Counted from the first letter of the stretch, positions 1 through 9,084 are shown. The stretch is DNA of 64,000 nucleotides from an uncultured Collinsella sp. (GCA_934654795.1 CAKUGT010000006.1:6311-70310), one strand, 5' to 3'. Notes: generated from the letters alone by a model not told the origin. A program made the numbers and translations.

Positions 1-3000
1 CTTATTGGAAAGGTTGGCCTCGGCGCCATCGACCGTGGTCTGGATGCCGTTGTACCAAAGGCCCGTCACGCTAAAGGTAAACTGGCCGTCAGTCGAGGTA
101 CGGCCCATGAGGGTCTTGCTCACCGTCACGCCGCCAAAGGCGCCCGTCGCATGGTATGCGTTGGTAAAGGCAGCCTTGTCGGTTATGGCCTTGTCCGCGT
201 CGGAGGCTCCGGTGTTGGCATAGGTCACGCTCGCGTGCAGCTTGCCCGTGTGGCCGCCCGACCCGTCAAGATCGGTCACCACAACGGTCGCGCGGGCGGT
301 GTGCTTGTCCATAGACATGCCCGCCTGACCGTCCTGCGCGGTGTCTTCGGTGATATTGAAGCTAAAGGTGCCCGCGCGCTTGAACGTCACGGCCGGAGCG
401 GCTTCGGTGCCAAAGGCAAACGATGCCACGCGTCCCGACTCGGGCGCGGTGACGGTAGCCTGGCTGGCGTTAATAGCGACAGCCCCGTCCGCCACTGCCT
501 GCGCAGTGGTCTTGTCCAGACCAGTCACGCTGGCGTCGTCCGTAGCGGCGGCAAGGTTAAAGGTGTAGCTCTCGCCCAGGCTCCAGTCGCGACCGCTCAC
601 GGTCTTTTGGCCCTGCAGGGTCGCACTCGTGGGCTCCACACTATATTTATTGGTAAAGGAAGGCGTGACGTTCGTTTTCAGCTGCTCTACCGAGCCGTTT
701 GCCGCGGTCTTGTAGTACTCGATCGAGGTTTCGATGCCGGCACCCTTTTTGGCGTTGCGCACCACAGCGTAATAGACCGACCCGTCGTAGGTCATGCCCA
801 CAACATTGCCGGAGTCCTCAGTGAGCTTGTACACGTAGGCGCGTCCCGCATCCGGCTTGGCGGTATAGGAGATCGCCGGCCACTCCACCGTACCGTCTTT
901 GGCGTTGTTGCCCACGGTCGCGGTGTTGTTCTTGGCGCCCTGAGGCATGGGGGCCGTCACGCTCGTGTCGACCGTATCGGGACTAAACACTGCACTAGCA
1001 TCCGCATATCCGCCAACGCCCTCGAGCTTAAAGCTAAAGGCGTTCTGGGCAAGCGGGAACGTTCCGGCGTTGTCGGTCAGTTTCTTTTGGGCATGGATGA
1101 TGATGTCCTTCTCATGCTCATCGTAGCGATTGGTGAAGGTAGCTACCTTATCGGTAACCTCCTTCTTAGTCTCGGCGCCCACGTCATCACGCACCTGCAT
1201 CACCTTCACGCTCGTAACGACCAGAGCGCCGGCACCGTTATCCACCACCACAACCTCAGCGGTATAGGAGGCGGCAGAATAGCTTATGCCGTCCGCCCCG
1301 GCATCGGAACCGGGGATAACCTCCGAGATGGTATAGGTGTACGTGCCAGGCTTGGTATAGGTGATGTCGCCAAACGTTGCCTTCTTATAGGTGATGTCGC
1401 CAACCGTTTCCGTCCGGGTGAACTCGACCGTCGACACCTTGCTCTTGGCACCGTAGGGCATGGGGACGCCGTCCTCGGCTGTAAGCTGCGCGGTAAAGGT
1501 ATCGCCATCGGCCCATTCGCGACCCTCGAGCACCTTCTTGGCGCTCAGGCCACTCTGGGCATCGAGCGTTACCGAGCTGGCGCTGTAGTTGTTGGTGAAC
1601 TCGAGCTTGTTGCTCGCGGGAATGTTTCCGCCCACGAGCGCCGCGATCGTGCCCTCGATGGTGTTGCCGGTTCCGGACTGCTCCTCGCCGCCGGCCCTGC
1701 GGCTCACGAGCCTAAAGCCAGCCGGAAGCACCGACTCATCGGCAGAGCCGGTCACGGTGTTAACGATGCTCGCCAGCACGTTGCCGTTGGACTCCTCGCC
1801 CTTGGTGGTGAGCTCGCTCACGCTATACTTGTCATCCTTCTTAAGGTCGTATACGCGGATGGTCTCGCCGGCCTTAATGGAATGGGTGCCGCCGTTCTTG
1901 AGTGTAAAGGAGTTGCCCACGGCCTCGCCGTTCGCATCGAACACATGCGCCTCGTAGCCCTTCTGGGACTCCGGCAGGGTGAACTTAAATGTAAAGGTCA
2001 GGTCTTCGCCCTTCGCATCCTTGGTAGGCGCGGTGAGGCCATCGTCTGCCGTCACGGTCTTGGTCACTTGCAGACGCGCCACGCGACGGTCGGTATACTG
2101 CACGGCCGTCGCCGTGGTAAAGAGATGATTGAGCTGGAGCGTGCCCAGATCGGTGCCATTGGTGACATCATCATCTTGATAGAGGGCCATGCGGTTGATA
2201 CCCGTGTCGGCAAAGATCGTCGCCAGCTGGCCGTCGCGGACGCCCTTGTCCTCGACATAACGCAGAACGGTCTTGGTGCCTTGCGTCTTCTCCTCGTAGC
2301 GCATGTGCATGAGGCCGTCCGCAAGAGTTGGCGTCACTCCCTTGGCAGTGCTCGTCTGGGCCCACGCCAGGTTACCCTTGTCATCTGTATTAGTCGCGCT
2401 CTGCAGCTTGCCCTTAATGTGCGTAAGCGTGTTATCGATCGAGTCGGGAGAGCCAAACTGTGCCAGCGAGGCAATGAGCGAGCCCGGGCCGCTCATGCTG
2501 CGCACGCCGTCGTTCTTCTCGCCGGCATCTACGTACACACCCGAATCGTCCACGATCACCTTGGTGATGGTGGAATTTATCTCGTAGCCATCCGGGCTCA
2601 TCGATTCGCGCAGGTAGTACGTACCCTTGATAAGGGGCTTATGCTTTGTCGAATCGAGCGGGAAGCATGCGGCGCCCTCAATGTCATACGGATAGGTCAT
2701 GCCGTTTGCCTGCACGGTGTCATACGGCTCGGCACCCGATTTAATGGCATAGGTTTTAGGGCTATCGCCGGTAACGTCTTTGGCTTGGTACAGCTCAAAC
2801 GTCGCACTGTTCACGGGCTTGCCCAAGTCATCGACCTTCTGCACAAACAGACGGTTCTGAACGTTCGTAAGGTGGATCACGGTTGAGAACTGCCTGTTTA
2901 TCGACTGGTATTGAACCATGGAGGTGTTCTCCGTGGTTGCCTCTGCCAGAGACGACGCCGTGGTGTGATACGCCGCCACGGTATATTCGGACTGAGACTT

Positions 3001-4926
3001 ATCCTGTAACATGGCGGCGTACTTCTCGATATCGCCGGGCAGCGACCTGACCGTCACCTCGTAATCGCCCTTGGTGTTGACGGCAAAGACACTCGTGTCG
3101 GCCGATTGGGCAGCCTCGACGGCACCGGCAATGCCGTGTTTGGAGCACAGTTTGTAGCCATCGAGCGGATTGCCCGTGACCGCCGTCCATGCGTCTTCGC
3201 TTGTGTGGTCCTCGCCCGCACCGGTGAGCTTGAGCACGACGGCAAAGGTCGTACCCGAGCTAATGGCGTGGCCCTTATTGTCTACCGTCTCTTTGGACAG
3301 GGAGATGGTCTCCTTGGCGGCCAGATAGCCACCGTTGAGCCACATACGACTACCCGTCCATTGTTTGCCGTCGGCTGTGGTGACCGTTGTTTCCGGGGCA
3401 ACAACCACGCCGCCCGTGCCACTCGCCGCGGCCTGCTTGTACTGCAGATGCAACTCGCCTGGCGTTGCGGTGGTCGACGAGGTCAGACTCGAGCGATATC
3501 CCTCGGGCAGGCCTTCCTCTTTGAGTACAAAGTAGTCGTGCCCATCGGCATGCTGGTTATCAAACGAGAGCACGGAACCGTCCGACTTCATCCGAAGCAC
3601 CAGCTGGCCATTGGCGCCCGTCGTGCCCTGAGCGATGGCCTCACCCTGCTCATTCCAGTCGGCATCCGACTGATACAAAGCGAAGGTTGCGCCCTGGACA
3701 GCCTCGCCGTTCTGGTTGACCTTCTCGACCTCGGACGACGGCAGGGTGGTGAGGTTGAACTTGAGTGACATGTTCGATGCGCCCGCGCCGCGCTCCAGAT
3801 AAAAGAAGCTCAGCGTGTGCTTGGTGCTGTCACGGAAGGTGCTGCCGGAGAAGTTGGTGGTATCTGCACCGGCGGCGTCGAACTTTGCCTTGATGGTGGT
3901 TTTTTCGATTTCCTGCTCGTCTCCATCCGCACCGTCAATATGACCGACTTTCACTTCGCCGGTAGCAAAGTTGATATCAAGCGTTGCCTTCTCGTGAATA
4001 CCACCCAGATCGCCCACGAGTACGTCGTCGATGTAGACCCAGACGTCATCATCGCCCGAAAACTTAAAGATCATATCCTCGTTTTTGGTGGTCTTACCAC
4101 CGTTAGGCTGGACAAACTCCGTAGTCATGGACATGCCAAAGTGATGGTTGAGATCCGTGCTTCCATCAACGATCTTTTTAGGGGAGAGGTTGTTGCCGTT
4201 CTCATCAAAAACCTTGCTTGCAGAGTCAAAGGGGAAGAACTGACCCAGATTGGTTTCACTACTCGTATCGCCCTTATATACGCCCGCTTTATCGTAGACG
4301 TCAAAGGAATTGGTCGTGGAGTTATACACAGCGTAGTTGCCGTTAGAGCCGTACGAGTCGTAGACGTAGTAACCATCCTTGAGCTGGAAGAGGCCCTGCA
4401 CATTGTTGTAAACGTCCTTGCCGCTCTGCTGGCCATTTTCCTGGCTGGCGCTGTTAAAGAGGTAATCGAGCGACTCATCGGTGTAGTTAACGCCCTGGTA
4501 GGTGCCATTTTTGATCTCCGGATAGCCCTTTACCAGTGTGTTCTTCACAAATGGAAGGCGCCCAAAGCCACCGGTGGTGCTCTTGCCCGTCCACTTGTTA
4601 ATGCCCGTGCCGGCGCCACCATTGAACTTGAGCTGATGGTCTTTATTGATACCGGTGTTGTTATTCTTGTTGTCGTTGTTTATGTTCTTCGAGCTATCGT
4701 TATCGCCATCGACAACCCAGTAGTCGAACAGGTTAACCGTGGTGCCGGTAGGATTCACCGTCTGCACGGTATGGTCGCTCACGGCAGCCGACGCACTCGT
4801 CGCGCCAAACATGAGCGCGCACGCCGCCAGCGGGACGGTCAAAACCCTCAGAGCACGCTTGGCAGTATTGGTTTTTGTGCCAAAAGGCTCCAGTATTTCT
4901 CGAACTCTCGCACACAAGCGATTCAT
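1..4926 (-). CDS. Giant cell-surface adhesin/pilin-like protein (fibro-slime and isopeptide repeats), C-terminus beyond window
   Basis: The reading frame is open from the ATG at 4926 to the left edge, about 1,642 codons, so the C-terminus (where a sortase signal would be expected) is not visible. GGGGAGGG precedes the ATG. Residues 1-50 form a long signal peptide with a hydrophobic stretch ending in ATSASAA. Residues ~100-390 resemble fibro-slime/PA14-type domains, including the segment FSGDDDVWVYIDDVLVGDLG. SpaA/Cna-B-like units follow (GATFALYQ, SATFELYQ). From ~residue 1110 there are three tandem Spy0128/FctA-type isopeptide domains, each closing with FTN(R/K/A)Y, and a fourth begins near residue 1590. 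It is inferred to be a secreted wall-anchored adhesin used in host or mucus attachment. The predicted promoter carries a G8 tract (see 5000-5029). The long open frames on the opposite strand are shadows. Confidence 0.9.
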   Translation of the reverse strand, partial: MNRLCARVREILEPFGTKTNTAKRALRVLTVPLAACALMFGATSASAAVSDHTVQTVNPTGTTVNLFDYWVVDGDNDSSKNINNDNKNNNTGINKDHQLKFNGGAGTGINKWTGKSTTGGFGRLPFVKNTLVKGYPEIKNGTYQGVNYTDESLDYLFNSASQENGQQSGKDVYNNVQGLFQLKDGYYVYDSYGSNGNYAVYNSTTNSFDVYDKAGVYKGDTSSETNLGQFFPFDSASKVFDENGNNLSPKKIVDGSTDLNHHFGMSMTTEFVQPNGGKTTKNEDMIFKFSGDDDVWVYIDDVLVGDLGGIHEKATLDINFATGEVKVGHIDGADGDEQEIEKTTIKAKFDAAGADTTNFSGSTFRDSTKHTLSFFYLERGAGASNMSLKFNLTTLPSSEVEKVNQNGEAVQGATFALYQSDADWNEQGEAIAQGTTGANGQLVLRMKSDGSVLSFDNQHADGHDYFVLKEEGLPEGYRSSLTSSTTATPGELHLQYKQAAASGTGGVVVAPETTVTTADGKQWTGSRMWLNGGYLAAKETISLSKETVDNKGHAISSGTTFAVVLKLTGAGEDHTSEDAWTAVTGNPLDGYKLCSKHGIAGAVEAAQSADTSVFAVNTKGDYEVTVRSLPGDIEKYAAMLQDKSQSEYTVAAYHTTASSLAEATTENTSMVQYQSINRQFSTVIHLTNVQNRLFVQKVDDLGKPVNSATFELYQAKDVTGDSPKTYAIKSGAEPYDTVQANGMTYPYDIEGAACFPLDSTKHKPLIKGTYYLRESMSPDGYEINSTITKVIVDDSGVYVDAGEKNDGVRSMSGPGSLIASLAQFGSPDSIDNTLTHIKGKLQSATNTDDKGNLAWAQTSTAKGVTPTLADGLMHMRYEEKTQGTKTVLRYVEDKGVRDGQLATIFADTGINRMALYQDDDVTNGTDLGTLQLNHLFTTATAVQYTDRRVARLQVTKTVTADDGLTAPTKDAKGEDLTFTFKFTLPESQKGYEAHVFDANGEAVGNSFTLKNGGTHSIKAGETIRVYDLKKDDKYSVSELTTKGEESNGNVLASIVNTVTGSADESVLPAGFRLVSRRAGGEEQSGTGNTIEGTIAALVGGNIPASNKLEFTNNYSASSVTLDAQSGLSAKKVLEGREWADGDTFTAQLTAEDGVPMPYGAKSKVSTVEFTRTETVGDITYKKATFGDITYTKPGTYTYTISEVIPGSDAGADGISYSAASYTAEVVVVDNGAGALVVTSVKVMQVRDDVGAETKKEVTDKVATFTNRYDEHEKDIIIHAQKKLTDNAGTFPLAQNAFSFKLEGVGGYADASAVFSPDTVDTSVTAPMPQGAKNNTATVGNNAKDGTVEWPAISYTAKPDAGRAYVYKLTEDSGNVVGMTYDGSVYYAVVRNAKKGAGIETSIEYYKTAANGSVEQLKTNVTPSFTNKYSVEPTSATLQGQKTVSGRDWSLGESYTFNLAAATDDASVTGLDKTTAQAVADGAVAINASQATVTAPESGRVASFAFGTEAAPAVTFKRAGTFSFNITEDTAQDGQAGMSMDKHTARATVVVTDLDGSGGHTGKLHASVTYANTGASDADKAITDKAAFTNAYHATGAFGGVTVSKTLMGRTSTDGQFTFSVTGLWYNGIQTTVDGAEANLSNK

Positions 4927-4999
4927 GAAGGCCCTCCCCAATCCATGAGGACGGCAAGCAGTGGCTCGCTATATGTGTGTCGTCGTCCCCATCGATGCA

Positions 5000-5029
5000 A
5001 ATATACGCCCCCCCCGCGCAGAAACGCAA
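5000..5029 (-). promoter_or_regulatory. Predicted promoter of the surface-protein gene with a G8 tract in its spacer
   Basis: Read on the minus strand there is a -35-like TTGCGT (5024-5029), an 18-bp spacer and a -10-like TATATT (5000-5005). The spacer contains eight consecutive G (C8 at 5008-5015 on the plus strand). Loss of one G would give the optimal 17-bp spacing. Transcription would start near 4993, leaving a ~67-nt leader before the GGGGAGGG ribosome site. This layout is known from phase-variable adhesin promoters in other bacteria; switching here is inferred. An alternative TATATA box lies further upstream near 5045. Confidence 0.55.
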
Positions 5030-5169
5030 GGCGGGTCATCGCTATATACTTAAAAGTGTAGCAATTTGAGTGACCCGAAATTCCCCATCAGGTTGCAACT
5101 CAGGCCCAAAATCGAACCATTCGCGCCACACAAGGTAGCTAAAACAGCCCGTCCCAAAATGACTGGTCG

Positions 5170-5238
5170 AAGTTGCGGTGGAATAGTTCTTGTTTGGCTG
5201 CTCAGGCCGCAAAAACAGGAACTATTCCACCGCAACTT
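5170..5238. repeat. Long inverted repeat, 20-bp perfect arms
   Basis: Arms at 5170-5189 and 5219-5238 are perfect reverse complements (AAGTTGCGGTGGAATAGTTC). The 29-bp loop is itself partly self-complementary. No T-run follows on either strand, so it is not a classical terminator. It lies just after the stop of the TadA-glycerate kinase gene and upstream of the surface-protein promoter. The rest of 4927-5253 shows no gene. Confidence 0.8.
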
Positions 5239-5253
5239 ATCGAGGGATGCGTT

Positions 5254-7035
5254 TTAGATGCGGGCGAAGTCGTAGGCTTGGGCGGCGGCTTCGCCGGCGC
5301 AGATGAGATTGACTGTGGCTTCCCGCGGATCGAGCGCCTGGTCGAGGGGCATAGGCTTTCGGCAGACGGGAAGCACCAAGTCGATACCCTGCTCGTACAC
5401 CGCATCCAGGTTGTCGGCACGACCGCCCACGACAGCGACCACCGGCTTGCCATATCGCTTGGCGCGGCGGGCCACACCCACCGGCGCTTTGCCGGCGGCG
5501 GATTGCTCGTCCATATTGCCCTCGCCCGTTATGACCAGGTCGACATCGCGCACGCGCTCGTCAAACCCAATCAGATCGAGCACCGTCTCCACGCCCGAAC
5601 GCAGCCCCGCGCCGAGCGCCAGCAGCGCGGCACCCAGGCCGCCGGCGGCACCGGCACCGGGCACGCCGAGCACCGAGCCAAATGTCCGTGCGCCTTCGGA
5701 CACGCGCAACAACCCTTGAGCCCGCGCCTCGGCAATCGCCGCATCGAGCAGGCGGCCGTAGCCGACCATCCAACTGTCGTACTTGCGCAGCACCTCGGCG
5801 TCACCCGTCGGCAGGCCCTTCTGCCCGCCGAACACCGTCAGCGCCCCACGGCGCCCCACAAGCGGATTCTCGACATCGGAAAGCACGACGATGCGCACGC
5901 CATCCAACGCCCGCACCGCCGGCACCAGATCAACACCGGCCACTTGCTCAAGGCCCGCGAGCCCCGGCGCGATATCGCAGCCACGGTCGTCGACAAGACG
6001 CGCGCCCAACGCCTGTAGCATGCCAGCGCCGCCGTCGTTGGTGGCACTGCCGCCCAGTCCTATATATAGAGTCTTCGTCCCCGCGCGAACCGCGCGGAGT
6101 ATGAGCTCGCCCACGCCATAGGTTGTAGCAGCCAGCGCCGACGACTCCGTGCAAGGCGAGTACCCGATGCCCGCGGCTTCGGCCATCTCGATGACCGCGG
6201 ACTCGCGCTCGACATCAACCAGCATCCGGGCAGGCACACGCTTGCCCAAGGGACCTGCCACCTCGCAGGTCACAAGCTCGCCACCGCAGGCGGCAACGGC
6301 ATCGAGCGTTCCCTCACCACCATCTGCCAGCGGCAATGTGCGCACCTCGGCATCGGGCCAAACGCGTCGTACGCCTTCGGCAACCGCCGCCTCTGCCTGC
6401 GCACTCGAAACACTACCCTTAAAGGAGTCGATCGCCAGCAGCACACGGCGGGGCCGGCGGCACGCAGGACCAAAGTTGAGCGCCTCAACGGCAATATCTT
6501 TGGCACACGCGAACGCCTCGGCATGAGCGGCATGTGCCTCAAGATCGACCCCACAACCGCAGCCAGTACCATCGGTGCCACGCAGCCCACTAAAATAGCT
6601 GCTCAACACCTCACGACACTCGTCTGCCAGCACGCCGGCGGTCACATTAAACCGATGATTCAGGCGCGAGTCGGCATTCAAATCGTATAGGGATCCCAAC
6701 GCGCCCGCCTTGGCGTCGCTCGCGCCATACACGCAGCGCCCCACGCGCGCGTTGACCATAAGGCCCGCGCACATGCAGCAGGGCTCGAGCGTCACATAGA
6801 CGGTGCAGTCGGAAAGGCGCCAACGGCCGAGCGTCCGAGCGGCGGCACACAACGCCGCAAACTCAGCATGCGCCGAAGGGTCTTGATCGAGCTCGCGACG
6901 ATTGTGCGTCCGCGCGACGATCTCGCCCGCGCACACCACCACGGCACCAATGGGCACCTCGCCCACCGCCGCGGCAGCGCGCGCCTCAGCCAGCGCCTCG
7001 CGCATGAACTTCTCGTCGATTTCGGTGATCGTCAT
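5254..7035 (-). CDS. Fusion: tRNA adenosine deaminase TadA + glycerate kinase
   Basis: A single uninterrupted frame of 593 residues. The ATG at 7035 is chosen because GGGAAGG precedes it; a longer frame to 7086 would run up to the tRNA. Residues 1-150 are a TadA/cytidine-deaminase domain: HAE at 56-58 (zinc His and catalytic Glu) and PCCMC at 85-89 (two zinc Cys), a domain that converts A34 to inosine in tRNA-Arg. After a Cys/Gly/His-rich linker (~150-195), residues ~197-593 are a GlxK/GarK-type glycerate kinase (start AIDSFKGS, then LADGGEGT, GLGGSATNDGGAG, ITGEGNMDEQS) that phosphorylates glycerate. The two activities have no known direct link, so the fusion is unusual. A sequencing frameshift is not needed to explain it. 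Confidence 0.9.
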   Translation of the reverse strand: MTITEIDEKFMREALAEARAAAAVGEVPIGAVVVCAGEIVARTHNRRELDQDPSAHAEFAALCAAARTLGRWRLSDCTVYVTLEPCCMCAGLMVNARVGRCVYGASDAKAGALGSLYDLNADSRLNHRFNVTAGVLADECREVLSSYFSGLRGTDGTGCGCGVDLEAHAAHAEAFACAKDIAVEALNFGPACRRPRRVLLAIDSFKGSVSSAQAEAAVAEGVRRVWPDAEVRTLPLADGGEGTLDAVAACGGELVTCEVAGPLGKRVPARMLVDVERESAVIEMAEAAGIGYSPCTESSALAATTYGVGELILRAVRAGTKTLYIGLGGSATNDGGAGMLQALGARLVDDRGCDIAPGLAGLEQVAGVDLVPAVRALDGVRIVVLSDVENPLVGRRGALTVFGGQKGLPTGDAEVLRKYDSWMVGYGRLLDAAIAEARAQGLLRVSEGARTFGSVLGVPGAGAAGGLGAALLALGAGLRSGVETVLDLIGFDERVRDVDLVITGEGNMDEQSAAGKAPVGVARRAKRYGKPVVAVVGGRADNLDAVYEQGIDLVLPVCRKPMPLDQALDPREATVNLICAGEAAAQAYDFARI

Positions 7036-7086
7036 CGTTCGCCTTCCCTGTTGCAAATTCAAAACGATGCTATCATTACGACTCAC

Positions 7087-7176
7087 GGAGAGATGGCAGA
7101 GCGGTTGAATGCGGCGGTCTTGAAAACCGTTGAGCGCGAGAGCGTTCCGGGGGTTCGAATCCCCCTCTCTCCGCCA
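7087..7176 (+). tRNA. tRNA-Ser (anticodon UGA)
   Basis: A 90-base gene including encoded CCA (7174-7176). The acceptor stem GGAGAGA (7087-7093) pairs with TCTCTCC (7166-7172). The anticodon stem encloses the loop CTTGAAA with anticodon TGA at 7121-7123. A long variable arm, typical of serine tRNAs, precedes the T arm, which contains GGTTCGAATCC. Confidence 0.97.
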
Positions 7177-7179
7177 CTC

Positions 7180-7812
7180 TTAGTGATGCACCGGCGTCAT
7201 GGTCCGCTCAAACAGCGCATCGACCACGTCGGCAATCTCGGGTCGACTCTCAAGATCGTGACCCGATTCCCACCACTTTGTGAACAGTCGAATAATGCCG
7301 CCGGCGATAAACTCCGATGTCGTCTCGAGCGACACAGGGGCCAAGGCGCCCTCGTCAAGCGTGCTCATCACGCGCTCGCGAATGGAATGGGCAATGCGGT
7401 CGCAAATCATGCTGGTCAGCATGCCCGACATACTGCTCTCCAGGATGTTATCCATGAGCTGCTCATGCGCCAGAATCATGTCCATGGCGTCGGCAAACAC
7501 CTCATGGCGAAGCACGCGCACGTCGTCGGCCGACGCTGCACTCCCCTTACCGGTCCGCTTTTGCGGCAGCCCCGACATAAGCTCATCGACATAAAAGGCA
7601 AAGTAATCGTTCTTATCGCGAAAGTGCTTGTAGAACGTCGTGCGACGAATCATGGCACGTTCGCACAGCATGGCAACCGTAAGGTCCTCAAAACGATGTT
7701 CTTCGAGGAGCTCGGTAAAGGCGTCGAACAAGGCACGATAGGTTTTCTTAATGCGCAGGTCCATCTGCATCGCATCCTCAGGGCAAAGACAGCGCTCGGT
7801 AATCTGTCGCAT
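7180..7812 (-). CDS. TetR-family transcriptional regulator
   Basis: A protein of up to 210 residues. The N-terminal helix-turn-helix lies in the segment LTVAMLCERAMIRRTTFYKH, followed by FRDKNDYF, the normal TetR layout, and then an alpha-helical ligand domain. The ATG at 7812 has AGGTG six bases upstream. An internal ATG at 7770 with GAGG upstream is an equally good start, because family members usually begin at the MDLRIKK-type segment. It ends directly beside tRNA-Ser and is divergent from lemA across 159 bp. Target and ligand are unknown; lemA is a possible target by position only. Confidence 0.85.
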   Translation of the reverse strand: MRQITERCLCPEDAMQMDLRIKKTYRALFDAFTELLEEHRFEDLTVAMLCERAMIRRTTFYKHFRDKNDYFAFYVDELMSGLPQKRTGKGSAASADDVRVLRHEVFADAMDMILAHEQLMDNILESSMSGMLTSMICDRIAHSIRERVMSTLDEGALAPVSLETTSEFIAGGIIRLFTKWWESGHDLESRPEIADVVDALFERTMTPVHH

Positions 7813-7971
7813 ATCTTACACCTGTACCCCGCCCTCGCTGAGCGGTCGACCTTACCGAAAACATAACGCTTACCGGAAAGTTCGGCACGGCAAAACGTTG
7901 CGGGTATACTAGTAGCGTTATACCAACGGCAGCTGGCGGATGCCGCCGCGGCCATTCGAAACGGAGACATC

Positions 7972-8523
7972 ATGATTACCGTCATCATCGGCATCGTTGT
8001 TGTCATTGCGATTGTCTGCGCCATCGCCGGCATCTACAACAACATGGTCACCAAGCGCAACCGCATCGACAACGCGTGGCAGAACATCGACACGCAGCTG
8101 CAGCGCCGCAACGACCTGATCCCCAACCTGGTCGAGACCGTCAAGGGCTACGCCAAGCACGAGCAGGAGACACTCTCCGCCGTGATCAGCGCGCGTAACA
8201 CCGCCGTCAAGGCCACCACGCCCGAGGCCAAGATGGAAGCCGACAACGTGCTGACCGGTGCGCTGCGCCAGCTCTTTGCCGTGGCCGAAGCCTATCCCGA
8301 TCTTAAGGCAAACACCAACTTTACGCAGCTGCAGGCATCGCTCGAGGATACCGAGAACAAGATTAGCTATGCACGCCAGAGCTACAACGATTGCGTGCTC
8401 AGCTACAACAACGCCATTCAGACGTTCCCGGCTGTCATCTTTGCCGGCATCTTCCAGTTTAAGGAGCGCCAGGGCTTCGAGGCCGCCGAAGCAGCCCGCC
8501 AGGCACCGACCGTCAAGTTCTAG
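7972..8523 (+). CDS. lemA: LemA-family membrane protein
   Basis: 183 residues, GGAG before the ATG. Residues 2-20 are one hydrophobic N-terminal segment, followed by the LemA signature YNNMVTKRNRIDNAWQNID and helical segments with QLQRRNDLIPNLVETVKGY. LemA proteins are single-pass, with a largely helical extracytoplasmic domain; the function is not settled. In many genomes lemA sits with a TPM-domain or htpX protease gene, but neither is here. A strong terminator follows at once, so the gene is monocistronic. Confidence 0.92.
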   Translation: MITVIIGIVVVIAIVCAIAGIYNNMVTKRNRIDNAWQNIDTQLQRRNDLIPNLVETVKGYAKHEQETLSAVISARNTAVKATTPEAKMEADNVLTGALRQLFAVAEAYPDLKANTNFTQLQASLEDTENKISYARQSYNDCVLSYNNAIQTFPAVIFAGIFQFKERQGFEAAEAARQAPTVKF

Positions 8524-8560
8524 TAGTTTGACAGCGCATCCTTAATCGGCCAAATGCATA

Positions 8561-8605
8561 AACCGCCCCGTCGAACGCATACTTCGACGGGGCGGTTTCC
8601 TTTTT
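8561..8605 (+). terminator. Rho-independent terminator of lemA
   Basis: Stem AACCGCCCCGTCGAA / TTCGACGGGGCGGTT, 7-base loop, then a T-rich tail. Confidence 0.9.
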
Positions 8606-8859
8606 CGCGAAGGTCCCCCTCTAAGCGCCGTGCATTTTTAGGAGTATTCAACATAACCAAGAGCTTCGGGCGCTACGATAAATGCCAAAGACCGCGAATA
8701 TCCCTGCAAATCACCCGCTGTCAGCCCATAACCCCGCCCATCATTCGTAGAAAACATCGAGAAATCCCGATTTTTTGCCCGAGGTCGGTATGCAGGGGCC
8801 TTCGATTGCAGAATACTCGCAAAAATGCACGTCGCCATCACCCCCACATGGCGCGAACC
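8606..8859. other. Intergenic stretch with no assignable gene
   Basis: About 250 bp between the lemA terminator and a minus-strand terminator. A 69-codon minus-strand frame (8638-8847) exists but has no convincing ribosome site and no recognisable similarity, so it is not called. The base composition is lower in G+C than the flanking genes, which may mean a decayed element. Confidence 0.4.
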
Positions 8860-8889
8860 AAAACAAAAGCGCGGCCTAAAAGGCCGCGC
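8860..8889 (-). terminator. Minus-strand terminator beyond ilvE
   Basis: Stem GCGCGGCC / GGCCGCGC with a four-base loop. On the minus strand TTTTGTTTT follows. It lies ~200 bp downstream of the ilvE stop, after the nested palindrome. Confidence 0.7.
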
Positions 8890-8943
8890 ACCATCTTTAA
8901 TTCAGATCTATATTGCCCGTAACGGCAGCGCCGAGGTAACGCA

Positions 8944-9068
8944 GGCCCGAGGGCAACCTTCCTTTCCGGCGCACTCCGCAGGACGAAAGAACCTCCGCCG
9001 CACGAAGTGCGCAGCGGAGGTTCTTTCATGTCCGAGGACGCGCCGGAAAGGAAGGTTGCCCTCGGGCC
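8944..9068. repeat. Nested long palindrome (29-bp perfect outer arms)
   Basis: Outer arms 8944-8972 and 9040-9068 are perfect reverse complements over 29 bp (starting GGCCCGAGGGCAACC). Inside is a second perfect 14-bp pair (8985-8998 with 9014-9027, GAAAGAACCTCCGC) closed by a small hairpin CGCAC-GAA-GTGCG. The whole 125 bp can fold as one long cruciform or RNA hairpin. It sits 16 bp after the ilvE stop. Confidence 0.9.
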
Positions 9069-9084
9069 GAACAGCTATGGCAGC

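Noticed and set aside
151..2886. 911-codon open frame on the plus strand
   Set aside because: It is the shadow of the surface-protein gene; its translation is Gly/His/Arg/Val-rich with no family features, while the minus-strand frame gives clear domains.
3817..5061. 414-codon plus-strand frame
   Set aside because: Antisense to the signal peptide and fibro-slime region; no ribosome site and implausible composition.
8638..8847. 69-codon minus-strand frame between lemA and ilvE
   Set aside because: No convincing ribosome site, no recognisable family, and it lies between two terminators.
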